Source of the DNA: JBFHFS01 sp041583495 | Lineage (GTDB): Bacteria > Bacteroidota > Bacteroidia > Bacteroidales > Marinilabiliaceae | Assembly: GCA_041583495.1 (NCBI GenBank) | Contig: JBFHFS010000021.1 | Span: forward strand, 1-64,000 | Reading direction: 5' to 3' | DNA length: 64,000 bases | Part shown: one piece after another, positions 34,910 through 44,323 of the stretch | Layout of the letters: each line of letters starts with the position of its first letter | Numbering within the stretch: position 1 is the stretch's first letter | The notes under the pieces: model-generated | The model's input: the letters and a program-made list of their open reading frames with translations, nothing else | The model's database searches: none | Told to the model about the DNA's origin: nothing | Made by a program: the position numbers and the translations under genes

Positions 34910-36622
34910 ATGGCAAATTTTTTCAGCGATAACCCGGATCTTCGTTTTCATCTGACGCATCCGTTGATGAAAAAGATCGTGGCCCTCAAAGAGAACGATT
35001 TTGAGGATAAAGACAAATTCGACTATGCCCCTTTGGATTTTGAGGATGCCATGGACAGCTATGAAAAAGTGCTGGAGATTGTGGGTGAAATCAGTGGGGA
35101 TATTGTGGCACCTAATGCCGAGGGTGTAGATGCCGTGGGCCCCAAAATTGTGAACAACGAGGTGATCTATGCCCCCGGAACCCAGGAAAACCTGGATGCT
35201 CTGGTTAAGGCTGGATTAATGGGAATCACTCTTCCACGTAAATTCGAAGGGCTTAACTTTCCGGTGGTGCCATACATCATGGCCGCCGACATTGTTTCCC
35301 GTGCCGACGCGGGATTTGTGAATATCTGGGGGCTGCAGGATTGTGCCGAGACCATAAATGAGTTCGCCGATGAAGATCAGAAATTGCGTTTTCTGCCCCG
35401 TATCTCACGTGGCGAGACCGCTGCCATGGATCTTACCGAACCCGATGCGGGTTCCGACCTCCAGGCAGTGCAGCTCAAGGCTTCCTTCAACGACAAAGAT
35501 CAAAAGTGGTATCTCAATGGCGTGAAGCGCTTTATTACCAACGGTGATGGCAACATCTCGCTGGTGCTGGCTCGTTCAGAGAAGGGTACCTCCGATGGCC
35601 GCGGACTCTCCATGTATATTTACGACCGGAATTCAAAGGCCGTAACCGTGCGTCGTATCGAAAATAAGATGGGTATTAAAGGGTCCCCAACCTGTGAATT
35701 GGTATTCAAGGATGCTCCTGCCGAGCTGGTGGGCCAAACCAAACTGGGGCTTATTAAGTACGTGATGGCCCTGATGAATGGAGCTCGTTTGGGCATTGGT
35801 GCTCAATCGGTTGGTTTGTGCGAGGCCGCCTACCGTGAGGCAATAGCCTATGCCGAAGAGCGTCAGCAATTTGGAAAACCCATCATCAAGTTTCCTGCGG
35901 TATATGAAATGCTGGCAGTGATGAAGGCCAAGCTGGATGCCTCCCGTTCCCTTCTCTACGAAACCAGTCGTTTGGTAGATGTTTATAAGGCGTATATGCA
36001 CCTGGACGAAAAACGTCAGCTCACCAAGGAGGAGAAGGCAGATATGAAATATTATCAGCGTTTGGCCGATATTTTCACCCCTCTCCTTAAGGGAATGAGC
36101 AGTGAATACAGCAATCAATTGGCCTACGATTCTTTGCAGATTCACGGGGGTAGCGGTTTCATGAAAGATTATCCTATTGAGCGCATTTATCGTGATGCCC
36201 GTATTACCACTATCTACGAGGGTACTACCCAGTTGCAGGTGGTCGCTGCCATTCGTGGGGTGACGGCTAAAGGCTATCTGAACAGAATCAGAGAGTATGA
36301 AGCCATGGAGATCAAACCTGAGCTTCACAGTTTCCGCCGTATCCTCATTGGCATGACCGAAGAGTATGAGCGTGCCGTGAAAGCGGTTGTTGATGTGAAG
36401 GACAATGAATATCTCGATTTCCATGCCCGTCGTCTGGTCGAGATGGCCGGCCATATTGTGATGGGTTATCTGTTGGTGCTCGACACCGAGCGGGACGACA
36501 AATTCCGGAATTCAGCTGAGATATATGTTAAAATGGGTCGTGCCGAAAACCACGCACGCTACGAATACATCATTAATTCATCTCTGGATGATCTTGGTTT
36601 ATTTAAACCCAATCAATTGTAG
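34910..36622 (+). CDS. acyl-CoA dehydrogenase family protein
   Basis: A 570-aa flavoprotein dehydrogenase. The FAD/substrate blocks AAMDLTEPDAGSDLQA (about 165-180) and FITNGDGNISLVLARS are typical, and the catalytic Glu lies in the RITTIYEGTTQLQ motif (near 440). The protein is about 180 residues longer than medium-chain enzymes because of a C-terminal helical extension, as in very-long-chain and some Bacteroidota acyl-CoA dehydrogenases. It follows etfBA in one operon, so its electrons should go to that ETF. Chain-length specificity is not readable. A strong terminator lies just after the stop. Confidence 0.92.
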   Translation: MANFFSDNPDLRFHLTHPLMKKIVALKENDFEDKDKFDYAPLDFEDAMDSYEKVLEIVGEISGDIVAPNAEGVDAVGPKIVNNEVIYAPGTQENLDALVKAGLMGITLPRKFEGLNFPVVPYIMAADIVSRADAGFVNIWGLQDCAETINEFADEDQKLRFLPRISRGETAAMDLTEPDAGSDLQAVQLKASFNDKDQKWYLNGVKRFITNGDGNISLVLARSEKGTSDGRGLSMYIYDRNSKAVTVRRIENKMGIKGSPTCELVFKDAPAELVGQTKLGLIKYVMALMNGARLGIGAQSVGLCEAAYREAIAYAEERQQFGKPIIKFPAVYEMLAVMKAKLDASRSLLYETSRLVDVYKAYMHLDEKRQLTKEEKADMKYYQRLADIFTPLLKGMSSEYSNQLAYDSLQIHGGSGFMKDYPIERIYRDARITTIYEGTTQLQVVAAIRGVTAKGYLNRIREYEAMEIKPELHSFRRILIGMTEEYERAVKAVVDVKDNEYLDFHARRLVEMAGHIVMGYLLVLDTERDDKFRNSAEIYVKMGRAENHARYEYIINSSLDDLGLFKPNQL

Positions 36623-36647
36623 ATATTGACCATTGTGGTCTCTTTAA

Positions 36648-36680
36648 AAGCGGGATGCCTGTCAGGGTATCCCGCTTTTT
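36648..36680 (+). terminator. rho-independent terminator of the etf-acd operon
   Basis: AAGCGGGAT (36648-36656) and ATCCCGCTT (36669-36677) form a perfect 9-bp stem that can be extended inwards, followed by TTTTT. Confidence 0.85.
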
Positions 36681-36729
36681 GCGTTATGGGATCTATTGTT
36701 TTCCTGCTATTCTTTTTCACCCCCGCCCG

Positions 36730-37067
36730 TCCACCCGCCCTCCCCCGGCCTCACGAAAAAACGGGTGGGCTCTGAAGGGGAGACCGGCGCACAGATCTTA
36801 TGAATTGAATTCGATTGCCTCTTTTACCTCTTTGATGATGTTTGAATGGTTGGTGCCTCGTCCTGAAGGGACACCTTATTTCAGCACGGGGTAACGCCCT
36901 GGGTTGAAATATATATGCTGGAAATCGCCCTGTAGGGGCAACTTAATGTTTTTTTTATACCCCTGAATTCTTTTGGGATATTTAGGGATTTCCGTTTTAC
37001 TTTTCAGGCCCACCCGCTCCCCCGGCCTCCCGAAAAAACGGGACGGACTCTGAAGGGGAGACCGGGG
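36730..37067. repeat. pair of direct repeats of about 55 bp flanking REP-like sequence
   Basis: A block running CCCCCGGCCTC, CGAAAAAACGGG, CTCTGAAGGGGAGACCGG occurs at about 36730-36788 and again at about 37010-37067, with few mismatches. Between them are further short hairpin-capable pieces (AACGCCCTGGGTTGAAATA near 36893 and GCCCTGTAGGGGC near 36929). No coding sequence is visible in the 36681-37237 gap. Confidence 0.65.
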
Positions 37068-37237
37068 CATAATTCGCAGTTAGCTATTATTTAAAGATTG
37101 TCTAAAAGTTGAATATCAGAGGGCAGTTGATTTACGCCAAAGAACTTGTTAGCAATATTTAACTGATCAAAATAGTCTGATTAATAGGGGTTTAAAATTC
37201 TATTGGATTTTTGGTCGAAAAAAGTCGAAAAATTTTA

Positions 37238-37267
37238 TTGCCCATTTGATGAATAGCTCTAATTTTG
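37238..37267 (+). promoter_or_regulatory. promoter of the TetR-regulated efflux operon
   Basis: TTG (37238-37240), a 19-base spacer and TAATTTTG (37260-37267) match the Bacteroidota consensus exactly. Transcription should begin near 37274, which supports the downstream start codon at 37297 for the regulator. Confidence 0.6.
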
Positions 37268-37293
37268 GACTAATAAACTTAAAAAGTCCAAAA
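37263..37293. promoter_or_regulatory. palindromic operator candidate overlapping the promoter
   Basis: TTTTGGACT (37263-37271) and AGTCCAAAA (37285-37293) are perfect 9-bp inverted repeats separated by 13 bases. They cover the -7 box and the expected transcription start, and end three bases before the regulator's ATG. This is the usual place for an autorepressor operator. Confidence 0.55.
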
Positions 37294-37296
37294 GTC

Positions 37297-37908
37297 ATGA
37301 ATGAAAACCGGGATGCAGGGGATAACAAAGAGGAGGTAAGGGCGCGAATCGTTCACGCCGCGACCCAAATATTTGGGCGGTTTGGTTTTAAGAAAACCAC
37401 GGTTAACGACATTGCTCATTTTCTAAGAAAGGGAAAGAGTTCCATTTATTATTACTTCAATAGTAAGGAGGAGATATTTGAGGCGGTGGTCAACAAAGAG
37501 GCGCATCAATTTGATGAGGAGATCAATGTATTACTGGAAAGTTCGGAGAACCCAAGGGAAAAACTCCGAAAGCATGTCCATCTTCGGATGGAGATGGTAA
37601 ATAGGCTGGTGAATTATTTTGAGCTATTAAAAAATGACGATCTGACGCATCTTTTCTTTGCCGAAAAAGTGAGAAAGAAATACGATACCCAGGAGGTTTT
37701 GATTATCAAGCGGATAATTAAGGAAGGGATCGATAAGGGCGTTTTTAATGTTAAAGATGTGGAGCTCTCGGCGCTGGGAATTGCTACCGCTCTCAAAGGG
37801 TTGGAGGTGCCTCTTTTAAGCTATCATCGAAATGCTGAAGAGACCTCCATTATGATCGATGACATGCTGGATATTCTCTTTTATGGGATAGTTATACGTG
37901 AACAATAA
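37297..37908 (+). CDS. TetR/AcrR-family transcriptional regulator
   Basis: A 203-aa regulator. The N-terminal helix-turn-helix is clear (ARIVHAATQIFGRFGFKKTT, then VNDIAHFLRKGKSSIYYYF and NSKEEIFEAV, residues about 15-65); the C-terminal helical domain binds a ligand and forms the dimer. The start at 37297 leaves the usual short tail before the first helix. ATG 37249 or TTG 37246 would extend the frame across the promoter and operator and is rejected. It lies 21 bases before the TolC gene of an RND operon, so it most likely represses that pump and itself. Confidence 0.88.
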   Translation: MNENRDAGDNKEEVRARIVHAATQIFGRFGFKKTTVNDIAHFLRKGKSSIYYYFNSKEEIFEAVVNKEAHQFDEEINVLLESSENPREKLRKHVHLRMEMVNRLVNYFELLKNDDLTHLFFAEKVRKKYDTQEVLIIKRIIKEGIDKGVFNVKDVELSALGIATALKGLEVPLLSYHRNAEETSIMIDDMLDILFYGIVIREQ

Positions 37909-37929
37909 TTTTTTAATTGGTACAATCAA

Positions 37930-39444
37930 ATGAAAATTAAAGCAACATTTACCGCTTTGCTGGTTTTGGCCTTTTCATTTCAAGGCCTGGGACAGATTAA
38001 GCTGAGCCTTGAGGAATGCCGGGTTATGGCGTTGGAAAACAACCATCAGGTTCAGATTGCAGATGAGCACGTGGGCGCGGCCGAAGCGTTGAGGAAATCG
38101 GCAAAAACCAATTTTTTACCCAACATCAGTGCCAACGGATCGTATACCCGCACCAATAAAAAGTTCTCTCTTCTTGAAGAGGATCTGTTTATTCCTGTGG
38201 TGCCTTATTCGGCACTTGATGCCAGTGGCAGCGGGTTAAACAGTAGTTTGTTGTCGCCAACGCTGGCCGATGGAACTACGGCGAATCCTCAGTTCGATGC
38301 GAGCGTTTTTAGCCAAACTTTTGCCGTGGATCCTTCCACGGGGACACCCTATGTGGATGCGGACAACAATCCGGTGTTCGGTAATTATGCCTGGATTCCA
38401 CAGGAGGAGGGCGAGTTGGGACATAAAAACATTTATGTGGGCGCCTTAACCCTTACCCAACCCGTCTATTTGGGAGGAAAGGTCAGAGAGGCCTATAAAA
38501 TAACCAAATATGGAGAACAATTGGCTGCCGCCAGTAAAGAAGCGGATGTGGCCGACGTACTCTACAAAACCGAGGAAGCATACTGGCGGGTTTTATCTCT
38601 CGGGGAGAAGGTGAGCCTGGTTAATGCCTATATCGATCTTCTTCAAAGACTCAATCTAGATCTTGAAAATCTTTTTGCCGAAGGGATCATCATCCAAAAT
38701 GATTTACTCAAGGCCGGCGTGAAATTGAATGAAGCCCGGCTCAACCTCATAAAAGCCGAAAATGGTCTGGCCTTATCGAAGATGGCCCTGTGCCAGATTC
38801 TTGGATTACCCCTGGAAACAGATTTATCTCTTACCGACGATCTTTCGTCGGAGTTGCCGGGGATGGAGAGCCTCAGTTATCGGGATTCGGCGGTGGCCAA
38901 CCGGCCCGAGCTTCATGCGCTGGAACAAACGGCCAACATTGCCCGCTCAGGGGTTAAACTGATGCAATCAAGGTATTTGCCCAATGTGGGGTTCACTGCC
39001 AACTATCTGGTAGCCAACCCGAATCCCTATGCCGGCCTGACGGAGGATTTTGGCAGCGACTGGACGGTTGGGGTGGCTGTTAACATTCCAATTTTTCACT
39101 GGGGGGATAAAAATCATACCCTGAGAGCAGCCAAATACGAGCAACGTGTGGCAGAGTTGAAATTAGAAGAAACCAGAGATTTGATTACTCTTGAGGTGCA
39201 GCAGGCCCTCTTTAAAGTAAAAGAGTCGGCCAGGAAAGTGGAGGTGGCCCGACAAAATCTTGAGAAGGCCGACGAAAACCTCAAGGTGGCCACCGATGGA
39301 TTTGCCGAGGGCATCCTAAAGACAACGGATGTTTTGGAGGCTCAGGCCCTGTGGAAAGAGTCCAGGTCGAGCTATATCGATGCCAAAATGGAAAGGAATT
39401 TGGACCGGGTAAACCTCGAAAAAGTGGCCGGAGACTTAAAGTAA
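37930..39444 (+). CDS. TolC-family outer membrane efflux protein
   Basis: A 504-aa outer membrane factor with a signal peptide (MKIKATFTALLVLAFSFQGLGQ) and two repeats of long helices flanking barrel strands. The N-terminal block ISLEECRVMALENNHQVQIA-like is the family's usual opening. An insertion rich in Ser, Asp and Pro at about 75-160 probably forms extracellular loops. It corresponds by order to PG0538 of Porphyromonas gingivalis, in the operon type TolC-adaptor-RND-PG0541. Seventeen bases or less of non-coding space separate it from the adaptor reading frame. Confidence 0.9.
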   Translation: MKIKATFTALLVLAFSFQGLGQIKLSLEECRVMALENNHQVQIADEHVGAAEALRKSAKTNFLPNISANGSYTRTNKKFSLLEEDLFIPVVPYSALDASGSGLNSSLLSPTLADGTTANPQFDASVFSQTFAVDPSTGTPYVDADNNPVFGNYAWIPQEEGELGHKNIYVGALTLTQPVYLGGKVREAYKITKYGEQLAAASKEADVADVLYKTEEAYWRVLSLGEKVSLVNAYIDLLQRLNLDLENLFAEGIIIQNDLLKAGVKLNEARLNLIKAENGLALSKMALCQILGLPLETDLSLTDDLSSELPGMESLSYRDSAVANRPELHALEQTANIARSGVKLMQSRYLPNVGFTANYLVANPNPYAGLTEDFGSDWTVGVAVNIPIFHWGDKNHTLRAAKYEQRVAELKLEETRDLITLEVQQALFKVKESARKVEVARQNLEKADENLKVATDGFAEGILKTTDVLEAQALWKESRSSYIDAKMERNLDRVNLEKVAGDLK

Positions 39445-39475
39445 AAGAAAAACTAAAATATTGAAGCCGAGAACC

Positions 39476-40513
39476 ATGAAAAAGATTAACATTTTATCCC
39501 TTGTATTTGCATTTTTGGCCGTGGCTTGTGGTACAAGCAAAGAGCAGGCCGATCAAAAAGAGGAAAAAATACCCGTTGTAACCACCATGGAGGTGGTTGA
39601 ACGCCCTTACATTCCAACGCTTTCGTATGCCGGAACGGTCTTTGCCAATAAGGAGGCCAACCTGGGGGCCACCCTTCCGGGTAAGGTGGAACGGATTTTC
39701 TTTGCTGAGGGGCAGTCTGTAAACAAAGGTGCGCTTATCGTTGAGCTTTCCGATGAGATGCTTACCCAAGCGGAGATTGAGTATGAGACCATCAAAAAGG
39801 ATTATGAGCGCATTCAACGACTCCGCGATAAAGGGAGTGTGAGTGAAATGGAGTACGATCATGTGAGGGCCAAATACGAAGCATCGTTGGCCAAGACCCG
39901 GATGGTTCGGAAAAATACACAGGTCCACGCCCCCTTTTCGGGCATCATTGCCGAGCACATGATGGAGGAGGGGGAGGTTTATTTCCTCAACCCCGGGTTT
40001 GAACCGGGTTATTCTATGCGGTCGGGTATCGTGAGGCTGATGCAACTCGATCCGGTACGGGTGGAGTTTGAGGTGAATGAAAAGGAGCTCTCTGAGATGC
40101 AGAAGGGCAGTGACGCCCGGATTACCTTGGACGCTATTCCGGGGGAGACCTTCTCCGGAGTCATTACCCGGATTAAGCCCATGCTCAATACCGTTTCGCG
40201 TACTGCTACCGTGGAGATACTGCTGAAGAACCCCCGCAATATTCTCAAGCCCGGAATGTATGCTGATGTAGTGGTGAGATCGGAAGAGCAGCAAGGGGTG
40301 TTTGTCCCTTTGCGGGCTATTGGCCGCATCCAGGGAACCGCCGGGGAGTATGTGATCGTGGTTGAGAATAACATGGCCCGCAAGGTATCCATCCAGCGGA
40401 TAGTAAACCAGGGCGAAGAGGCAGTGATTACCGGCATTCAAGCCGGCATGAAGGTGATCCTGGAAGGTAAAAATAAGGTGAACGATGGCGATAGAGTCAA
40501 GGTGAGGGAGTAA
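39476..40513 (+). CDS. RND efflux periplasmic adaptor, lipoprotein
   Basis: A 345-aa adaptor. The ATG at 39476 starts a lipoprotein signal (MKKINILSLVFAFLAVAC, lipobox LAVAC); the frame can be extended to a TTG at 39461, which is less likely. The lipoyl halves (about 60-95 and 130-165; QVHAPFSGIIAEHMMEEGE) surround a short coiled-coil hairpin, followed by a beta-barrel domain (ITLDAIPGETFSGVITRIKP) and a membrane-proximal domain ending in GDRVKVRE. It connects the following RND permease to the preceding TolC protein. Confidence 0.9.
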   Translation: MKKINILSLVFAFLAVACGTSKEQADQKEEKIPVVTTMEVVERPYIPTLSYAGTVFANKEANLGATLPGKVERIFFAEGQSVNKGALIVELSDEMLTQAEIEYETIKKDYERIQRLRDKGSVSEMEYDHVRAKYEASLAKTRMVRKNTQVHAPFSGIIAEHMMEEGEVYFLNPGFEPGYSMRSGIVRLMQLDPVRVEFEVNEKELSEMQKGSDARITLDAIPGETFSGVITRIKPMLNTVSRTATVEILLKNPRNILKPGMYADVVVRSEEQQGVFVPLRAIGRIQGTAGEYVIVVENNMARKVSIQRIVNQGEEAVITGIQAGMKVILEGKNKVNDGDRVKVRE

Positions 40514-40521
40514 AGAATGTT

Positions 40522-40572
40522 AATCTCCAACCTCCAACCTCTAACTTCTAACCTCTTTTCTCTAACCTCTGA
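40522..40572. repeat. degenerate AACCTCT/AACTTCT heptad tandem repeat
   Basis: About six units of the form (A/T)(A)CCTC(T/C) run through the 85-base spacer between the adaptor and permease genes, including CTCCAACCTCCAACCTCTAA and TCTCTAACCTCTG. It lies inside the presumed transcript. Confidence 0.6.
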
Positions 40573-40598
40573 TTTTTGCATATTAAACAGATAATAAA

Positions 40599-43500
40599 AT
40601 GAAATTACCCGAAATTTCAGTAAAAAGACCGGTGGCCACCATCATGCTGTTTCTGGCAGTGTTGTTGTTTGGTGTCGTTTCGTTGTTACGGCTTCCTCTG
40701 GATGTTCTGCCGGAGATGGAGTTGCCCACCCTTACCGTGATTACGGTCTATCCCGGGGCGGCTGCCGATGAAGTAGAACAGCAGGTGACCAGGCAGCTGG
40801 AAGGAATACTTTCCGGTACTGAGCACCTTAAGGAAATAACCTCTCAGTCGAAGGAAAATGTTTCGTTTGTGGCCCTTCAGTTCGACTGGGGAACGGATGT
40901 CACCGCCGCGGCCAATAATGCCCGTGACCTGATAGAGCTGGTTAAGAATAAGTTGCCAAACGATGCCCGCAATCCCATCATCTTCAAGGTCAACTCTTCC
41001 ATGATGCCGGTATTGGTATATGGGATCACGGCCACCCAGAGCTATGATGCCCTGGATCAGATTATCGAAAACGACATCGCCAGCCCCATACGTAAAGTGG
41101 CGGGGGTAGGTACCGCCCTGGTACTGGGGACTCCCACCCGGGAGATACAAGTAAATATCGATCCCCAAAAACTTAAAGCCTATCATCTGTCTATTGCACA
41201 GATATCCACCATCTTAAAGGCCGAGAACATCTCTATTCCCGGGGGGAACCTAAAAGTGGGGGACAATGACTTCGCCGTGCGGGTGCCTGGTGAAATAAAA
41301 GAGGTCGATCAGCTAAGAGAAATCGCATTGGTCAACTTTAACGGAACCATCATCCGCTTAAAGGATGTGGCCGGCATTGATGATGGCTTTGAGGAAAAAG
41401 ACTCCTACTCACGCACCTTGAGTGGGCAGGGGGCTGCTTTTATGGTGCAAAAGCAAAGTGGTGAGAATACGCTTGAAGTGGTTAAAGGGGTTCGTGCCAA
41501 GATTGATGAGGTACAGAAGAAATTACCCAAGGACGTTAAAATACAGGAGGTTATGAATGCCGATGAGTTGATTACCGAGAGTGTCAGCAGTTTGAGCTCC
41601 TCCCTTTGGTATGCCCTCTTCTTTGTGGTTCTGGTGGTTCTGGCTTTCCTTAGAGACTGGCGTCAGGGATTTATCGTGTTTTTGACCATTCCCTTTTCGC
41701 TCATCACCGCCTTTATCATGATGTTTATGGTGGGATGGACCATCAACATCTTCAGCTTAATGTCGCTGATTATTGCCATTGGGATGGTGGTGGATAACGC
41801 CATTGTGGTGCTTGAAAATATCACTCAACATATTGAGAAAGGTGCGCGCCCCTTACAGGCGGCCATCTTTGGAACCAGTGAGATGGGCCAGGCCATAACC
41901 GCTTCAATACTCACCACCCTGATGGTTTTCCTCCCTATGGTTTTCATGGGCGGTATTGTGGGGATTCTTTTCAAGCAGTTGGCTTTATTAACAGCCATTA
42001 CCCTTATCGCTTCCCTGTTTACCGCCATGACGCTGACACCTATGGTCTCTTCAAAGATGATGAGAGCCAGCAGGGAGAAGGATAAAAAGAGGCATGGAAA
42101 TCTTTATGAGTGGAGTGAGAAACCCTTTCTGTTTCTCGAAGGAATCTATAAAACAACTCTGGGCTGGGCCGTTCACCATAAGAGTGTTACCGCTGTTTTA
42201 ACCCTCCTATTGTTTGTCGTGACCCTTTGGATGGGCCGATGGATTGGTTCTGATTATATTCCTGAGTTCGATGCCGGCGATGTGGCTGCAGTCATTGAAA
42301 CAGAGGTGGGTACCTCGGCCGAGAAAACCGACAGTGTGGCCCGGGTGGTGATGAATATCTTCAAGGAGGAAATCCCTGAACTCACCGAAGGATCCCTGGC
42401 TGCCATCTCAGGTCAAACCGAAGACGGAACGCTTTCGACAGTTGGCTTTAGTGAAGGCAAAAACATCTCCACGATTCTGGGTCACCTTACCCTTCCCAAC
42501 AAAAGAGATCGGTCGGCAAAAGAGATCAGTGAAGTGATCTCGGCGCGTATTGAACAAATTCCTGAGGTCATCAATTTTCATGTGACGGGCGGATCGGTGC
42601 TTTCGGCTGCCGTAACCGGGAACAAGAAACCTGTGGAAATCAATATCTATGGCAAGGAGTTCGGGGAAATTAACCCTTTGGCTCAGGACATCACCACCCG
42701 CCTGGAGCAAGTCGGTGGATTTAGCAATGTAAGTAATACCGTGGACGACGGAAAGCTGGAGGTTCAGGTGAATATTGATAAACGAAAAGCCTCTTCCATG
42801 GGCCTCAATGCCGCCATGATTGGGTTACAGATCCGGCAAAGTATTTATGGTGCCGAAGCTGGTGAGTTCAAGGATGGTGGGGAAGAGTTTACCATCATGG
42901 TAAGATATGCCTCCAATAGCCGGTCGGGGATCGAGCAGGTTAAGAACATCATGCTTACCAACCTATTGGGGAATCAGGTGCCTTTAGTCTCGGTGGCTGA
43001 GGTAACCACCGGAACGGGTGCCTTGCAAATCAACCGGTTTGCACAGCAGCGGGTGGTGAAGGTGATGGCCGAACTCAACGCAGTTTCACTGGGGGATGCC
43101 AGGGTGAAGGCCGAGCAAATTATCGCTTCCCTGGATGTGCCCGACGGGGTAGAGGTAGAGCTGGCCGGCCAGACCTCCGACCAGGGTGAGTCGTTCGGGG
43201 AACTCTATCTGATTCTGTTTATCGGCATTGCCCTGGTTTACATGGTGATGGCCGGGCAGTTCGAGTCGTTCCGCGACCCATTTATCATCATGTTTGCCAT
43301 CCCCCTGACCTTTACAGGCGTCATTCTGGCTTTCCTTCTCACCGGATTAACCTTGAGTGTTACCACCTTTATCGGGGTGATTATGCTGATGGGAATTGTG
43401 GTGAACAACGGGATTGTGTTGGTCGATTATACCAATCTGTTGCGCAAACGTGGACTCAATCTGTATGAGGCCGTTCAGGAGGCGGGCAGAAGCCGGTTGA

Positions 43501-43706
43501 GACCGGTGCTGATGACTTCCCTCACCACCATTCTGGGGATGCTTCCAATGGCCTTAAGCCGGGGGATGGGTCGTGAACTCTACTCCCCGTTGGGTGTAAC
43601 CATGATTGGCGGGTTGCTGGGGTCCACCGTCATCACCCTGTTGGTAGTGCCCACCTTCTATGCCATTCTTCACCGGCGCGAACAGGTGACCACTGAAACT
43701 ATTTAA
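40599..43706 (+). CDS. RND efflux permease (HAE type)
   Basis: A 1035-aa inner membrane proton-drug antiporter of the AcrB/MexB type: helix 1 at 10-30, porter domains, six helices at about 335-500, a second porter half and a last bundle at about 860-1020. The helix 4 motif GMVVDNAIVVLEN has Asp399. The stretch KSVTAVLTLLLFVVTLWMGR marks helix 7. Together with the TolC and adaptor genes before it this is a complete tripartite pump under the TetR-family regulator. It corresponds in order to PG0540. Confidence 0.93.
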   Translation: MKLPEISVKRPVATIMLFLAVLLFGVVSLLRLPLDVLPEMELPTLTVITVYPGAAADEVEQQVTRQLEGILSGTEHLKEITSQSKENVSFVALQFDWGTDVTAAANNARDLIELVKNKLPNDARNPIIFKVNSSMMPVLVYGITATQSYDALDQIIENDIASPIRKVAGVGTALVLGTPTREIQVNIDPQKLKAYHLSIAQISTILKAENISIPGGNLKVGDNDFAVRVPGEIKEVDQLREIALVNFNGTIIRLKDVAGIDDGFEEKDSYSRTLSGQGAAFMVQKQSGENTLEVVKGVRAKIDEVQKKLPKDVKIQEVMNADELITESVSSLSSSLWYALFFVVLVVLAFLRDWRQGFIVFLTIPFSLITAFIMMFMVGWTINIFSLMSLIIAIGMVVDNAIVVLENITQHIEKGARPLQAAIFGTSEMGQAITASILTTLMVFLPMVFMGGIVGILFKQLALLTAITLIASLFTAMTLTPMVSSKMMRASREKDKKRHGNLYEWSEKPFLFLEGIYKTTLGWAVHHKSVTAVLTLLLFVVTLWMGRWIGSDYIPEFDAGDVAAVIETEVGTSAEKTDSVARVVMNIFKEEIPELTEGSLAAISGQTEDGTLSTVGFSEGKNISTILGHLTLPNKRDRSAKEISEVISARIEQIPEVINFHVTGGSVLSAAVTGNKKPVEINIYGKEFGEINPLAQDITTRLEQVGGFSNVSNTVDDGKLEVQVNIDKRKASSMGLNAAMIGLQIRQSIYGAEAGEFKDGGEEFTIMVRYASNSRSGIEQVKNIMLTNLLGNQVPLVSVAEVTTGTGALQINRFAQQRVVKVMAELNAVSLGDARVKAEQIIASLDVPDGVEVELAGQTSDQGESFGELYLILFIGIALVYMVMAGQFESFRDPFIIMFAIPLTFTGVILAFLLTGLTLSVTTFIGVIMLMGIVVNNGIVLVDYTNLLRKRGLNLYEAVQEAGRSRLRPVLMTSLTTILGMLPMALSRGMGRELYSPLGVTMIGGLLGSTVITLLVVPTFYAILHRREQVTTETI

Positions 43707-43767
43707 ACATATGTAGCGAGTCCTGAATCAAAATAGGGACAACTCATCCAATCATATACAACAAAAA

Positions 43768-44085
43768 ATGTACGAGAATATGAAAATGATTTATTGCACC
43801 TGCAACGTTTCGGTCCTGGATGAGATAATCAAGGTCCTGGATGACACTCATATCCGCGATTACCAGGTGATCGAGCAGGTTACCGTTAAGAATAAAAAAG
43901 GCGACCACCGTTTTAACAATGCGGTATGGCCGGGGTATAATTCGGCGGTGCTCATGCAAATCAGTGAGCAGGCGAAAGTGGAACAACTTCTTGGCAGTCT
44001 GAAGGCTTATAACAGTAAGGTCTTTAACGATAACGAACTGGTGACTGTGTGCAGCTGGTCGCTAGAGAACTACTTTTATGATTAA
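43768..44085 (+). CDS. PG0541-family transporter-associated protein
   Basis: A 105-aa soluble protein that follows the RND permease by 61 bases. The pattern YCTCNVSVLDEIIKVLDD, DYQVIEQVTVKNKKGDHRF, VWPGYNSAVLMQI and a short hydrophobic C-terminal block fit the PG0541 family, named for the fourth gene of the P. gingivalis PG0538-PG0541 efflux operon. The alternating strand-helix layout resembles P-II-like small regulators (inference). It may modulate the pump in response to a small ligand. A start at 43780 (MKMIYCTC) is also possible. Confidence 0.8.
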   Translation: MYENMKMIYCTCNVSVLDEIIKVLDDTHIRDYQVIEQVTVKNKKGDHRFNNAVWPGYNSAVLMQISEQAKVEQLLGSLKAYNSKVFNDNELVTVCSWSLENYFYD

Positions 44086-44323
44086 GGAGTTCGGCGCAAA
44101 GGTTTGTTGCTGTATCAGCCCTTTATCCCCTCTGAGAACGGGTAGGACAAGGGGCTTATTTACATAGGACTGGTCATTTGCCCTTCTCCTTCCTGAGTCA
44201 AAGGACGGATTGGTCGGTTTGGTATAAGGTTTTACCGTTTCTGTCGAGAAAAAGGATCCATTGATATAATGAATTTTGCCAATAACCTACATAAGCCTTA
44301 ATTGAACAAAAAATATTTAGACT

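Noticed and set aside
37246..37296. Upstream start (TTG 37246 or ATG 37249) for the TetR regulator
   Set aside because: It would place the promoter -7 box and operator inside the coding region and add an unusual tail before the DNA-binding helix.
39494..40441. 315-codon open frame on the minus strand
   Set aside because: It is antisense to the second adaptor gene. Long antisense frames are common opposite genes with this codon usage.
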